From NCBI GenBank assembly GCA_963573385.1, contig CAUYLG010039432.1, positions 124,001-188,000 of the forward strand: a DNA stretch of 64,000 bases, given 5' to 3'. This DNA is from Cacajao melanocephalus (Eukaryota > Chordata > Mammalia > Primates > Pitheciidae). Positions within the stretch are counted from its first letter, which is position 1; each line of letters opens with the position of its first letter. Made by a program: the position numbers and the translations under genes. The notes under the pieces were generated by a model, which worked only from the letters and a program-made list of their open reading frames with translations, had not been told where the DNA came from and made no database searches. Below are positions 1-53,194 of this stretch, in pieces.

Positions 1-1522
1 TGCGTATGTGCATGCTGAAGTGTGTGTGTTGTATGTGTGCACACGCATGCGTGTACTCATGTCATGGCTGGGTACAGCCCAACTTGGACAGCTCCCCTCC
101 AGTGACTGGAGACACCCAGTGCTGCTGCTGGATCAAGTTCAGGGCAACCCCAGGGGCCGCAGATCTGACCATCACCCTACCGCAGTGCAAATACTCCCCA
201 GCTTCTCTGGTCAAAATCCTAGAATATATTCCAAATAAAATGAAATTGGAAAGCATTGCCGATTTCAGAATAGCAGGCACTGGCTCTTTCTCAGAAGGCC
301 TCATCACAGTCTGGTGGCATATTACCTGAATTTAGTATGGGCCTAACACCTTTGTCCCCCCAAATACTTCACACATCTACATCTGCACCCCTGGTTTTTG
401 ATGCTACAGGATATCAGATGAAATGGTGACATTAAAAATCTTAAATCTTACAATATTAATCAAATGAAGTCAAATCAAATAAAATAAGAAATTCTCAACC
501 AAATGAAAGCGGCCAGGAAGGCAATCATCAAGATGCTTTGGAACAGAACCCGGTCTGTGTGTCCAGCTCCTATCGGTCCTGCTGCTTGGCTTCCTGTTTG
601 TTTGCAGCTCAGGCCTTCCCCGACCTCATTTCACAGTATTCTCAGAGGGGACCCCAGTAGGGCAGGGAGGCGCAGGGGGCTCCCTGGCTGCCAGGATAGC
701 CCAGGTAGCAGCTGCTGGAACACAGTACCCCTGGGCGTGTCAGTGCCACAGCGACCGGACAGGGGTTGGGGGGAAGCAGCTTGTGTGCCTTCTTAGGAGG
801 ATTAGCCAGGCCTGCCCCGCCCCCAGCCTGCTGCTGCCGGCTAAGCCCAGGAGGAGAGAGGTCACAGCAGCTCCCACCCCTCCTCCTTGGGCATGCCCAC
901 AGGTTCCCAGAAGGCGGCACCACCTTTCCAGGTTGTTGTTTACTGAAACATGCCCTGACCTCTGATCCTCGTCACAGCCTGGTCAGATGGATAGATGGCA
1001 TCAACTCCACTTAGGAAACTGAGGGTCCACACCATTTAGTGACCTGCCCAAGGGCACACAGCTAGAAAGTGGCTGGCCAGGGCTTGAATCTAGGCTTGTC
1101 TAACCCCTGTCTCTAGAGTTGACCTCAGGGTCCTGAGGTGACCAAGTCCGATTACTCCTTTATACAGGGAGAGGGGGATGCGACTCAGAGAGGGGCGGCC
1201 CCTTGCTCAGAGTCATCCAGTGCACCAGGGGTGTGGGCAGGCTCCTGACTTCCAGTGCAGAGATCTTCCTGCAGGGTTCACTTCCTCCTGGCCCAGAAGT
1301 GGTACCTTTGGAAATCCTGGAAGGCTTCCCAGAGGGAGTGTCTGGGTCCAAGCTCCAGCCCAGACTGTGTGGGGAGGCAGTTTGCAGGAAAACTTTGAAT
1401 GCCGCCCTGTCCCTCAAACCCTGACCCCGCTGCCATCCCCTCCCTCTTCCTACTGGGCGGCTCCTGGGAGGCTGGATTGGGGCAGGCACAGCCCCTCCTA
1501 TCACTACCGTCCATCCCCCCAG
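1..1522 (+). other. MYO7A: MYO7A intron 15 (3' part)
   Basis: Non-coding. It opens with a TG/CA-rich stretch (about 1-60) and contains a MIR-like piece near 955-1110. It ends in a pyrimidine-rich tract and CAG before exon 16. Open frames here overlap each other on both strands and resemble nothing I know. Confidence 0.85.
955..1110 (+). repeat. MIR SINE fragment
   Basis: Contains the MIR-type order: 'gaaactgagg', then 'gacctgcccaagggcacacagctag', then 'ggcttgaatc'. It is diverged, as expected for this ancient mammalian tRNA-derived SINE. Confidence 0.7.
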
Positions 1523-43326
<41,804 letters not shown>

Positions 43327-43875
43327 ACAGTCAGGGGGAAGTGCTGGTTCTGTGTCTGCTCTCGAGGCAGCAGCAGGCTCAGGCTCATCAGCTACCCCTG
43401 CAGCTGGGGAAGACCTCTGCCATCCTGGCATCGAGGCTAGGCTGGCCAGCCACCACTGACCGTACCGACTGGGCCACTGATGTTCTTCCACTGAAGCGTC
43501 TCTCTGGGATGCAGAACTTCCCTCCATCCACCCCTCTGGCGCCTGGGTTGGTCTAGTCCTAGCTTGCTGTGGCCTTCTCAGTTGTGAGAGCCTATGATCC
43601 TTAGATCCGTCTCCTGTCTCAGACCAGCCCCACCACGCAACTTCCTTTGACTTTCTGTGTACCAATGGGATAGAGGAATCAAGAGGACAACCTAGCTCTC
43701 CATACTTGGAACAACCAAACCAAATATGCATAGACTACTCTGAAACTGAAGGGACTGGATCTGCAGGTGGGATGAGGGAGACAGAACACTTTTATATATT
43801 GCTGTGTGAGTGCTGGGCCCCTGCTCTAGTCTCCCCTGATCACCTCAGGGCATAAAGCATGTTTCATCCTCTGGC
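43327..43875 (+). other. MYO7A: MYO7A 3' untranslated region
   Basis: About 550 bp follow the stop, with no further open frame of note. The end is placed from the CATAAA signal at 43,851 and the expected cleavage 15-25 bases later. Confidence 0.75.
43851..43856 (+). promoter_or_regulatory. MYO7A: Probable MYO7A poly(A) signal CATAAA
   Basis: The only good hexamer variant in the 1.2 kb after the stop. It is followed by 'gcgtctttgctgggg', a G/T-rich downstream element. No AATAAA or ATTAAA precedes it. Confidence 0.65.
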
Positions 43876-45115
43876 CCGACAGCGTCTTTGCTGGGGGAGG
43901 GGAAGTGGAAGGGGAAGGCATGTGGGGTCAGGACAGGGCCTTGCAGGAGAGCGGCCTACATGGCTTCCTTGGTCTGTACCTGCTGGGGCCAAGCTGGTCT
44001 GGTTTGGGGGTTGGGGACCTTGAGTTCAAGATGTGCTTTAAAGGGACCAGCTGAGATTGGGGTGGGTTGGGAGGAAATGCTGGACATCATGCTGGGAGGT
44101 GGGGACCTAAGTGTGCATGGGTTGGGGGTCTAGAGGAGGAATCAGCTTCTGGGCCATAACTAGGGCCAGTGGAGCCACAGTGGCCCTTGCACCTGCCAAA
44201 AACATCTTGGCTCACCAAGACATGTCCAAGAACCCCAAGAACAATGCTGCCTTGGGATAAATCCTCATGTCCAGTGGGTGCTTGTAAAATGTTGCTGTTT
44301 TTACAACCAGGTTTGGCCATGACTGGAGTTGATCTGTGGGTAGGGGCTTCAGACAGGGAAGGTGTGACTTAGGGGTGGGGCATCCTCGGGCTGTGGCTGG
44401 GAGGAGCACCTAGAGAAGTGACAGTGAACAGTCCCCTTGGGAGGAGGGTTTGTGATCTGCCCTTGAGGTCCCATGGTGCTTCAGCAGGGCCTGGTCCTGC
44501 TTCTCTTCACATACTCAAGTGTCTGCGTCATCAGCATCCATGTACCTGATCTCCCTAGCTGTTACTGTAGGACCAGCTGGTGTGTGTAAATGGAGGCCCC
44601 AAACCAGAGAACCCTGCTTTCTGGGATGGCAATGTGGCTGCTGGAGGACACAGCTCCACAGGTAGCCCAGGAGAACTCTGAACCAGAAGGAAGGTGCTGT
44701 GGCTGTCTGCCTTACACCACCATCGTAAAGATGGGGAGGCTCAGGCCTGGAAAGGATGTGTAAGTGGGAAGAGCTCAACTTGCTGCTTCTAACTTTGGGC
44801 TCACAGACAGAAGGGGCTTCAGATACTTGTTCTAAGCTCTGTTTTCCCCTCAAGGCCAAAAGCTATTGAGTGGGCATGGATTGTGCCCATCATCTTATTG
44901 GGGAATCAGCAAACCACAAGCTATCAGGAAGTATCCCACTGCACGCTAGAGCAGATAATGTGTGATGGGGATGAGATATTTGTCCCTGACCATGCCCCCT
45001 CTCATTCTCTGGCTTAGAGAATGAGATCACTCAGATGACATCACTATTGCCCCATCCCCCTGCCTTCATCACCCTGGTTGATCACAGAGGGGTCCAAAGA
45101 ATACACCACTACCTC
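43876..45115. other. Intergenic region between MYO7A and GDPD4 3' ends
   Basis: About 1.2 kb between two converging genes. I see no gene, Alu or clear repeat. Confidence 0.65.
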
Positions 45116-45496
45116 TGGTTTCCTGAGAGGTTGCCTTTATTTATATGCACAGTCACTCCCTTAGCAGGGAATACTATGGAGGTGTTAGGACAAGAAAAAC
45201 TTGACAGAGAGCAACCAGCTCCAGTTCCAAGACCACACACAACAGTTTTACCCTTACCTAGCCCCTTGAGGTGCATTCTTGATAGAAAGGCTAGAGCAGA
45301 ATGGTTCCCAAGAGCCTCAATGGCCCATCTGTGTGCCTTTATTGACCACTTCCCACCACTGCAGAGAAAGGAAGAGAAAGAAGCGGGCAAGATGTGGCTA
45401 ATTCTTCTTTGGAAACATCTCATAGGAGGATATGTCAGATGCAGTGGAATATATTGTGACATATGATTCTTTGGAGTATTCAGCCATGGGGATGTC
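45116..45496 (-). other. GDPD4: Probable GDPD4 3' untranslated region
   Basis: It follows the minus-strand stop. Minus-strand AATAAA hexamers lie at 45,338-45,343 and 45,136-45,141, so the end is at about 45,320 or 45,115. An open + frame here is chance. Confidence 0.5.
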
Positions 45497-45866
45497 TTAG
45501 AGGTCTCTTATTTCAGGATAGGGGACCTCTACAGGGGGCATCGTTGGCTTATCCACTTTCGGGGTGGGCAATGTAGTTTGAAAGGTAGCCTCACTAGTAG
45601 TAGCCTGCCTGCTGGGTGCTTGGGTGAGTTCAAAGACCGTGGTGGGCATCGGTGGTTGAATGTAATGCTTGGCAGGCCTCAGAGGTGTGACAGCATTCTT
45701 GATAGGTACTAGTTTCTTGGATGCTGCCGCAAAATTGGAATGGCCTTGGTGTTCCTTTCCACTCTTGGGTAAAGCTGGGTGGAGGGCTGCTAGAGTCCAA
45801 GGACGTTCCACAACTCGGGCAGGAGATTTAATGGATATGTGCAAATCTTTCTCATTCTCACTTCCA
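45497..45866 (-). CDS. GDPD4: Probable GDPD4 terminal coding exon
   Basis: Minus-strand frame encoding about 123 residues from [14 protein letters not shown] to VPYPEIRDL and a TAA at 45,497-45,499. It is hydrophilic, rich in Pro, Thr and Lys, with no domain, as expected for the cytoplasmic tail of a multi-pass glycerophosphodiester phosphodiesterase family member. Two acceptors are possible: ctaccccacag (exon from 45,876) and ten bases on, actcacag (exon from 45,866). Only the second joins in frame to the hydrophobic exon at 53,112-53,194, giving HCGSENEK; the first would create TGA. The gene name rests on human synteny (GDPD4 lies tail-to-tail with MYO7A), not on a recognised catalytic motif. 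Confidence 0.65.
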
Positions 45867-46189
45867 CTGTGAGTATCTGTGGGGTAGAAAAGACATAAAC
45901 ACAGATTCCTCAAATGTCCCTTCTCCACTCTCTGCCAGTTATGTGTGAAATTCAAGTTATCTCTTCAGTGTTAGCCACTCCTTTACCCTTTCACGTTTTT
46001 TCCTCCAAGCTCTCCCCTCTACTTCAGGCTTTGTATAAACTTCATTATGACCCTCCAATTCAGCCTGAGCCTGGGGCTTAAGAGTCTACCGCATGAGGCT
46101 CAGAAAGCAGAGACTGACATTTGCTTAAAGTTCATGTATTCCACAGCCATTAAATTAGTTTAGAAAAATGAATACATCCTCAATTAAAG

Positions 46190-46300
46190 TGAGGACTTTT
46201 TTAAGGACAGAGACTTTGTCTTGCTTGCCACTATATATACAGTGCTCAGAAGTGTTTGTCACATAGTAAATGCTCAATAAATAATTTTTGTCAACAGAAA
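46190..46300 (+). repeat. L2 LINE 3' end
   Basis: Shows 'ggacagagactttgtcttgc', 'cagtgctcagaag', 'cacatagtaaatgctcaata', the standard L2 terminus. Confidence 0.75.
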
Positions 46301-46539
46301 AAAAAATACATGGTAGATACTTCAAATAATGGAGCTAGGAGATCAAGACCAATCTTCCTGCCAAAGAAAAATTAAAAACTGGATGATATACAAAAACAAG
46401 AAAACATCTTAAAATTATCCAGGCATTTACGATATAGAGAGAAATTGTGTGGCCAAAATCTAGAAGAGTGTGAGAATCCAAAGAAGTAAGCGCAGAACTC
46501 AGGGATTTTTTTGTTTGTTTTTGTTTTGTTTTCTGCTGA

Positions 46540-47290
46540 GATTTACCTTTTATTTTTATTAATTTAATTTTTTAAAATTTTTAGTTATTATAAATATTCA
46601 AAGCTTTTTTTAATCTGAGTGTAATTTAATCTGGAAGAAACAGTTACAAACATGAGCTTCATTTTTTCTGTCAGCTTTATAGGAAAAAGGGAATTTTTAT
46701 TGGATTTGAATGGAATTTTTAGATCAATTCCCTGACAATATCTTTATGATATTAAGTTTTCTAATTCATGAACATGATATATTGCTCCATTTATTTGGGT
46801 ATTCTTTCTCTCAGTAAAGTCTGTAGTTTTCAGTGATCAATCATATGCCTTCCTTTGCAAAGGCTTTTTTGATTAAAGTTTATTTTTTCTGATATTAGTA
46901 TAGCAACCCCTGCTTTCTTTTGGTTACTATTTGCATAGAATATCCTTTTGCAACCTTTCACTTTCAACTTGTTTGTGTCATTGGATCTAAAATGAGTTTC
47001 TTATAGACAGCATACAGTTGGATCACTTTTTTTTTTAAATCCATTCTGCCCATGTCCATCTTTTGATTGAAGAGTTTAGTCCATTTATATTTAATGTTAT
47101 TACTAATAAGGAGAAATTTCTGTCATTTTGCTATTTGTTTTCTACATGCCTTATAGGTTTTTACTGTCTATAAGTTCCTGTATCTTTTTCTCTCTTGACA
47201 GCTTTATTCTCATATGTCTTGTGGGTTTGAATTCATCCTACTTGGACTATCTTGAGCTTCTTGGATATTTATATTCATATATTTCATCAA
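46540..47290 (-). mobile_element. L1 LINE fragment (ORF2 region, reverse)
   Basis: The + strand reads 'cttatagacagcatacagtt', 'ggatcactttttttt', 'tccattctgcccatgtcc' and 'gagtttagtccatttatatt', the reverse of L1 ORF2. It is diverged and without an open frame. Confidence 0.85.
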
Positions 47291-47300
47291 ATAATGAATA

Positions 47301-47382
47301 AATAATTTTGTGCTCTTACATTTAAACTATTGCTAAGTATTGAGACTTAGCAATAGTTTAAAAATAAGAGCACAAAATTATT
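47301..47382. repeat. 38-bp inverted repeat, 6-nt loop
   Basis: The arms are 47,301-47,338 and 47,345-47,382. They pair at 36 of 38 positions, with the two mismatches around the 'ttaca' of the left arm. The loop is ATTGAG. Confidence 0.95.
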
Positions 47383-47961
47383 AAGGAATATGACTACAGA
47401 AGCTCTAATCACCTGTAATAATGAATATCCTCAGGAAGAGGACATTATGTATATCATTTTGCTAATACATATGAAAATTCTGATCAGCCGGTTCTCAAAG
47501 TTTCATTTAGGGACCTCCGGAGGTTTCTGAGACCCTTTCGGGGGTTCATGAGGCCCAAACTATCTTCATAATAACATTAATATGTCATTTGCCATTTTCA
47601 TTCTCATCCTCTCATCAGTATATGGTGGAGTTTTCCAGAAATCACATTACAGGTGACACTGAAGAGACTAAATGCAGAAGCAGATATGAGAATTCTTGTC
47701 ATCTATTAATCCAGACATTAGATTTACAAAAATGTACAACTCCATACTTCTCACTCTATTTTTGTTTCATAGAACTGACATTTTGTTTCAAAAACGGATA
47801 TTTATGTTATATATAAATAGGTTTTTAAAAATTATTTTAAAATAAACCAGTGAATATTTTAAAATTTATATGGTAAATAATGATAAATATTGGACACGCT
47901 AAGAATCAGGATAATGTGATCCATATCCAGAAGTATCAGTTAATAAAAATAGACCCAGAGA

Positions 47962-48225
47962 AAATTGTTTGAGTCCAGGAGTTCAAGACCAGCCTGGGCA
48001 ACATAGTGAGACCCACATCTCTTTAAAAAAAAATTAGGCACGGTGGCATGTGCTGTAGTCCCAGTTTCTCAGGAGGTTGAGGTGAGAGGACTGCTTGAGC
48101 CTAGGAGCTGGAGGCTACAGTGGGCTAGGATTACACCACTATGCTCCAGCCTGAGTGACAGAATGAGTCCCTGTCTCTTAAAAAAAAAAAGAAAGAAAGA
48201 AAGAAAGAGAGCGAGAGAGAGAAAG
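47962..48225 (+). mobile_element. 5'-truncated Alu (J-like)
   Basis: Starts within the left arm at 'gagtccaggagttcaagacc' and ends in an A tail with gaaa units. Confidence 0.92.
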
Positions 48226-48469
48226 ACATAGAGCCAGAAATAACAGAGGTAATGGAATAAGCAGATAAGAATATTAAAACAATGATTATAACTATGTTTA
48301 AATATTTAAAGGAACACGAACACAATGAGGGGGAAAAGGTGAGATATTAAAAAACCAAATGGAAGTTCTAGAGATAAATAATATAATACTTGAAATAAAA
48401 ATTTCACTGATGGAAATCAACAGCAAATTAGATATTATATAAGATAAGTGAAGTGGAAGACATGGTATG

Positions 48470-49043
48470 GGAGGCAAAATTCTATGATAACCCTAAAGAT
48501 TCCCAACCTCTGGTATATATCCCTTATCCAACCCCCTTCCCTTGAGTGGAGTGAGACCTGTGAATATGATAGGATAGTTCTCTCTCTTAATTAGGTTATG
48601 CTATATGACAAAGGTTCTGGGATAATTACTCCAATGATTACATTACATTCATTACATAGACTTCATCATAGCAGACTGGAGAGATATTCTCTTGCCAGCT
48701 TTGAAGAAGTAAGCTGCCATGTTGTGAGGACCATGTGGGTAGGACTTGAAGATCACTTCTAGAAGCTCAGAGCAAAACCCTGCTAACAGCCATTAAGAAA
48801 ACAGAGATGACTTCACTTGTACAACAAGAGCAACTTAGTTCTGCTAACAAGCAGTGAGCCTGGAAGAGGACCATAAACTTCAAATAAGATTGCAGCCCCA
48901 ACGGATACCCTGATTTTAGCCTGGAAAGACTAAGTAAAGGAACTGTCTAACTTTTATAAATTTGTGTCTGTAAGAAAATAAATTTGTGTAATGTTAAGCT
49001 GTTTGAAGTAATTTTTAAAATATAGCAATAAAAAACTAACATA
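48470..49043 (+). repeat. MaLR-like LTR
   Basis: Shows 'ggaggcaaaattctatgata', 'aggttatgctatatgacaaa', 'ctgccatgttgtgaggacc', and the end 'aataaatttgtgtaatgtta' with 'aaaaactaacata'. It is non-coding. Family assignment is from pattern memory. Confidence 0.65.
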
Positions 49044-49353
49044 GGCTGGGCATGGTGGCTCACATCTGTAATTCCAGTGCTTTGGGAGGCCAGGGCAAGT
49101 GGATTGCTTGAGGTCAGGAGTTTGAAATCCGCCTGGGCAACATAGTGAGATACCATCTCTACAATTTTTTTGAAAAAATTAGCCAGTCATGGTAGTGTGT
49201 GCCTGTGGTCCCAGATACTCAGGAGGCTGAGGCAGGAGGATCATTTGAGCCCAGGAGTTCAAGGTTGCAGTGAACCATGATCATGCCACTGTACTCCAGA
49301 CTTGGCAAAAGAGTGAGACTTTGCCTCTAAACAAACAAGAAAAACAAAAAACT
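49044..49353 (+). mobile_element. Alu (J-like)
   Basis: Starts 'ggctgggcatggtggctcac' directly after the LTR and ends with an aaac-rich tail. Confidence 0.96.
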
Positions 49354-49414
49354 AGTACACAGAGCAATATAATATATCTAAAATAAAGAAACAGAAATTA
49401 ATTAAATATTTAAA

Positions 49415-49568
49415 ATGAGACTACTCAGAAGGCTGAGGGAGGAGAATTGCTTGAACCTGGGAGTTGGAGGCTGCAGTGAGCTGAGATCATGCCACTGCAC
49501 TCCAGCCTGGGCAACAGAGCAAGGTTCCGTCTCAAAAAAAAAAAAAAAAGAAAGAAAGAAAGAAAAAC
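49415..49568 (+). mobile_element. Alu right-arm fragment
   Basis: 'gagactactcagaaggctga', 'ccactgcactccagcctggg' and an A tail with gaaa units. The left arm is missing. Confidence 0.93.
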
Positions 49569-49739
49569 AAAAACACAGTGTCTCAGTAACCTATGGGATA
49601 ATACACATGTCTAATATGTGTAACCAGAATCCCAGCAGAGGCAGAAAAATATATGAAGAAATAAAGACTAAAAGTATGTCCAAATTGATAAAAATTTTAT
49701 ACTCCAATCGATCTAAGAATTTCAGGAAACTCTAAGCAA

Positions 49740-49741
<2 letters not shown>

Positions 49742-49774
<33 letters not shown>

Positions 49775-49792
49775 ACACGCACACACACACAC
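49742..49792 (+). repeat. (TC)n(AC)n dinucleotide repeat
   Basis: About 15 TC units followed by an AC-rich run. Confidence 0.97.
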
Positions 49793-50515
49793 CAAAGTAA
49801 GCCATAATCAAACTACTAAAAACCAATAATAAAAGGAGTAATCGTAAAATGTAGCCAGAGGAAAAAAGACATGTTACAGAGGAACAGGAGTAAGAAAACG
49901 GAAAACTTTACATAAGAAACTACATAAAACAAAAGACAACAAACTTGACTCATTTAAATTGCTGAAAAATATTTCCTCACACTAGAGAGGCAATGAATGC
50001 CTTCTGGTGGTGGACATGGCATCAGTACAGCAGTACATGCCCATCCTGGAGGTGGTATGGAACTCTGTATTTAGTAGATGAGGCTCCATTCTCCTCAACT
50101 TGAATGGATCTGGGCTGTGGTTATGGTTGAGGTCCTGGCTTCTTTTTAGTCTCCCTTGTTCCTTCCCTGATTCTAAACTTGGTCCTACACCTTCTAGGTA
50201 TCTCTTCGAGGTACCCAAATAGCTTTCCAATGCCTTTTCTTTCTGCTTAGATCAAGAAAAACTGGTTTCTATAACAGCTAACAAAGAGCTTTTAAAAACA
50301 GGGAAAATCCTTAATTTATTTTCTACTCACCTTTTCTTATCACCATTTCAACATGGTAGTGGGTAGTGTCAAGTTAACAGGGTACTTTTTCTAAGGCATT
50401 ATAGCCACCTCTTTTATCTAGGTTTATATAGTTCTTCAATTTTACTTTCAAAACTTCTTTCCCAACCATGTTTCCTTCTCATCTCCATGTTCTATCACTT
50501 CTTGGCTGAATTATT

Positions 50516-50925
50516 GTTATGGGCTGAGTTATGTTTCCCCAACTCCAATTTCATATGTCAGAGACCTAACCCTCAGTGTGACTCTATTTGGAGATAGGGC
50601 CCTTTCAGGAGGTAATTAAGGTTAAATGAGGCCATAAGGGTGGCACCCTAATCCAATAGGACTGGTGTCCTTTGAGAAGAGAAAAGAGAGACCAGAGATC
50701 CCACTCTCCCAAGCACACACAGAGGAAAGGCCATGTGAACACACAGTGAGAAGGCAGCAGTATTCAAGCTAAGAAGACAGTGTTCACTAGGGCTCTTCAC
50801 CAAATTTGCCAGCACCTTGATCTTGGACTTCAAGCCTCCAGAACTGTGAGAAAATAAATTTCTGTTGTTCAAGCCACCCAGTCTATGGTATTTTGTTATG
50901 GCAGCCCTAGCTTACTAAGGAACAA
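50516..50925 (+). repeat. MaLR-type (MLT1-like) LTR
   Basis: Starts 'tgttatgggctgagttatgt', has 'ttggagatagggccctttc', 'tccaataggactggtgtcc' and 'cagaactgtgagaaaataaa', and ends near 'ggcagccctagcttactaa'. The same family lies in reverse at 24,340. Confidence 0.8.
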
Positions 50926-52355
50926 CTACTGATATAATCATAAGCTAGCTGGAATCACTAGTTAGCTTCAGACTTCTTAACATAGCCAGTAGAGTGATCT
51001 TAAATTCCATGTAACTTGGAATCTTGTAACTTGTAACTCACATAACTTTAGATCTCCCTGCCTCAGAGAGATCTGGGTAAACTCGGCTTAAACCTTCAGT
51101 TTCACAGCATATGAAAAACCATTGCTTTCTATTTAATTTATTCAACTTTCTAAACTTAGTTTTTCATGATCCCTGTGGATTCATTCCTGCAACCCTAAGC
51201 GTTGTATCAGTTCCACTCATCTGCCAGCTGGTACATGGAATATCAGGAGTTCACCATTGTCCATAAATTAAATTAACTCATGATTTTGTGACTGTTCCAA
51301 CTTTACTTAAGTCTCCAGGAGTTGCGGAATGAAATTACATCCCACACCTCACAGTCTTCTGCCTCCTAGTTGGTTTCCCTTTGACACAGCATTGGCTTCC
51401 AAAACTAGTAAATCACTGTGTGACCATCCTCAAAACCCACAGAGAAATAAACTCTAGCATCCCTTCCTGTTACTAGGCCTAGTTCACTTCTTTAGCCCTT
51501 TACATATGCCTTCCTTGTGTGATACTCACTTGCCATCTCCTAATTGCCAATATACAGTGACTCGACTCTAGTCTAGCAATTCCAGAACTGCTGAAGTTTT
51601 CTTCCTCTAGCCTCCAACATATATCACCCACAAATGACACCCAAAAACACCTTCCCCCTAATGGGCATGGCAGCCACTCTGTCCTGGACCTAGATGCCTA
51701 GCTCAATGACGTCAATGGCTATACTTTTACCAGCTTCCTCACTGCTCTTTGAGGGCCAGCCCCTCCCCTCTCTCGAGCCACCCTCCACAGACATCCTTCA
51801 GTTATCTTCAGCCCCTCTCTAAGTGCCTGGCACAAAGTGTGGACTTAGTGGCTGTATGACACATGAATATATGAAGAAGTAAACACTCATGCTTGAAATC
51901 TGCCAAGGCGCCTCATTGCTTAGAGGACGAAATCCAAAATCTGAGGCCTGATGTACAGAGTCCTCCAGAATCTGTGCTCAGCCTATACTTCCCTGGTCCT
52001 TGCCCCCACCCCACCCACAACTTTCCAAACACCCTCAGCTCTTACTGGGGACATGAAAAGCAGCCCCTGTCTCCTGGAAGCAATGAGTAGGCATGAAGAA
52101 ACAGGAGTGAGCTAGGCCTCTAACTTTACCTGTGGGATTTTTGGAGGTTTCAAACAATTTTTCTTTTTTAGTCTCTCTCCGCCTAGAAGGAAGCAGACCA
52201 ACCATGAAAAATGAAGGGGTTTAAAGAACCATGGTCTCCTCTAACGTTTCTCTTGCAGGATGTTCTTCCCCATTTCATTTTGAAACTTACAATTTTATAG
52301 CATTTTCCTGCAAGGATTCTCAAATGTCATTTTCTTGTACAGATAAAAAGATTAT
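50926..52355. other. Unassigned AT-rich intronic sequence
   Basis: No coding signal or repeat that I can name with confidence. Short L2-like wording near 51,815-51,880. Confidence 0.5.
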
Positions 52356-52662
52356 GGGTCAGGCACGATGGCTCATGCCTATAATCCCAGCACTTTGGGA
52401 GGCCAAGGCAGGCGGGAAGATCACCTGAGGCCAGGAGTTCAAGACCAGTCTGGCCAACATGGTGAAACCCCGTCTCTACTAAAAATACAAAAATTAGCCA
52501 GGTGTTGCGGCAGGTGCCTGTAATCCCAGCTACTTGGGAGGCTGAGGCAGGAGAATCACTTAAACTCAAGGTGGAGGTTGCAGTGAGCTGAGATCGTGTC
52601 ACTGCACTCCAGCCTGGGCAACAGAGTGAGACTCTATTAAAATAAATAAATAAATAAAAAAG
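52356..52662 (+). mobile_element. Full-length Alu (S-like)
   Basis: Starts 'gggtcaggcacgatggctca' and ends in an aaat-repeat tail (aaataaataaataaataaa). Confidence 0.97.
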
Positions 52663-53111
52663 ATTATGGCCCCGAAAGGAGCAGTTATTTTTTCAGGGTC
52701 ACCTAGCAACTAAGGGACAAAGCCAGGGCTAAGACCCAGTCTTCCTGGTTCATGAACTTGCTCTTTGCACATTGCTATGCCCAGTTTCATGGAAGGTGGG
52801 AAGATGGAGGCACTTGTTCGGGGCAATATTTAAGCCCTGTCCTTTCAACTGCTTCACATTGAATCCATAGTAATAGGCTTCACTAAGCTTTAGTGACAGT
52901 CCTTATCCTGAAAATATTGTCTTGTGTTGGGGAGGTCAAAGGGATGTGAGGAACCACAGACAGCATGAGAAGAGAGATTCAGATTATAAATGTCGTCTTG
53001 CCATGTGGGATTATGGGAAGAGTATAACTGTTATTTTTCTCAATTTCCTACAAGAATCCATTTATTTTATTTTGGAAAAAAATTCATTTAAAATTATAAA
53101 TATATACTTAC

Positions 53112-53194
53112 CAGTGAAAACAAAATATGGTAATAATAAAAAGTACAGAAATGATATCTGCAAGGAGCCACATGAACATATAGGATCTTGGTGT
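53112..53194 (-). CDS. GDPD4: Probable GDPD4 penultimate exon, membrane segment
   Basis: 83-bp minus-strand exon too short for ordinary ORF calling. The acceptor is gttttatgttttgcag and the donor gtaagt. It reads [20 protein letters not shown] then ITIFCFH, plus TG of a split codon. That is about 20 hydrophobic residues, consistent with the last transmembrane helix that follows the catalytic domain in GDPD2/4/5-type proteins. It joins in frame to the exon starting at 45,866. No other minus-strand exon was recognised in the window, so the name is inferred from position. Confidence 0.6.

Larger units (their letters stand above)
45867..53111 (-). other. GDPD4: Probable GDPD4 last intron
   Basis: 7.2 kb, AT-rich. 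It contains L2, L1, Alu and MaLR elements, a long inverted repeat (47,301-47,382) and an unassigned minus-strand open frame at 49,982-50,230. Confidence 0.55.
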
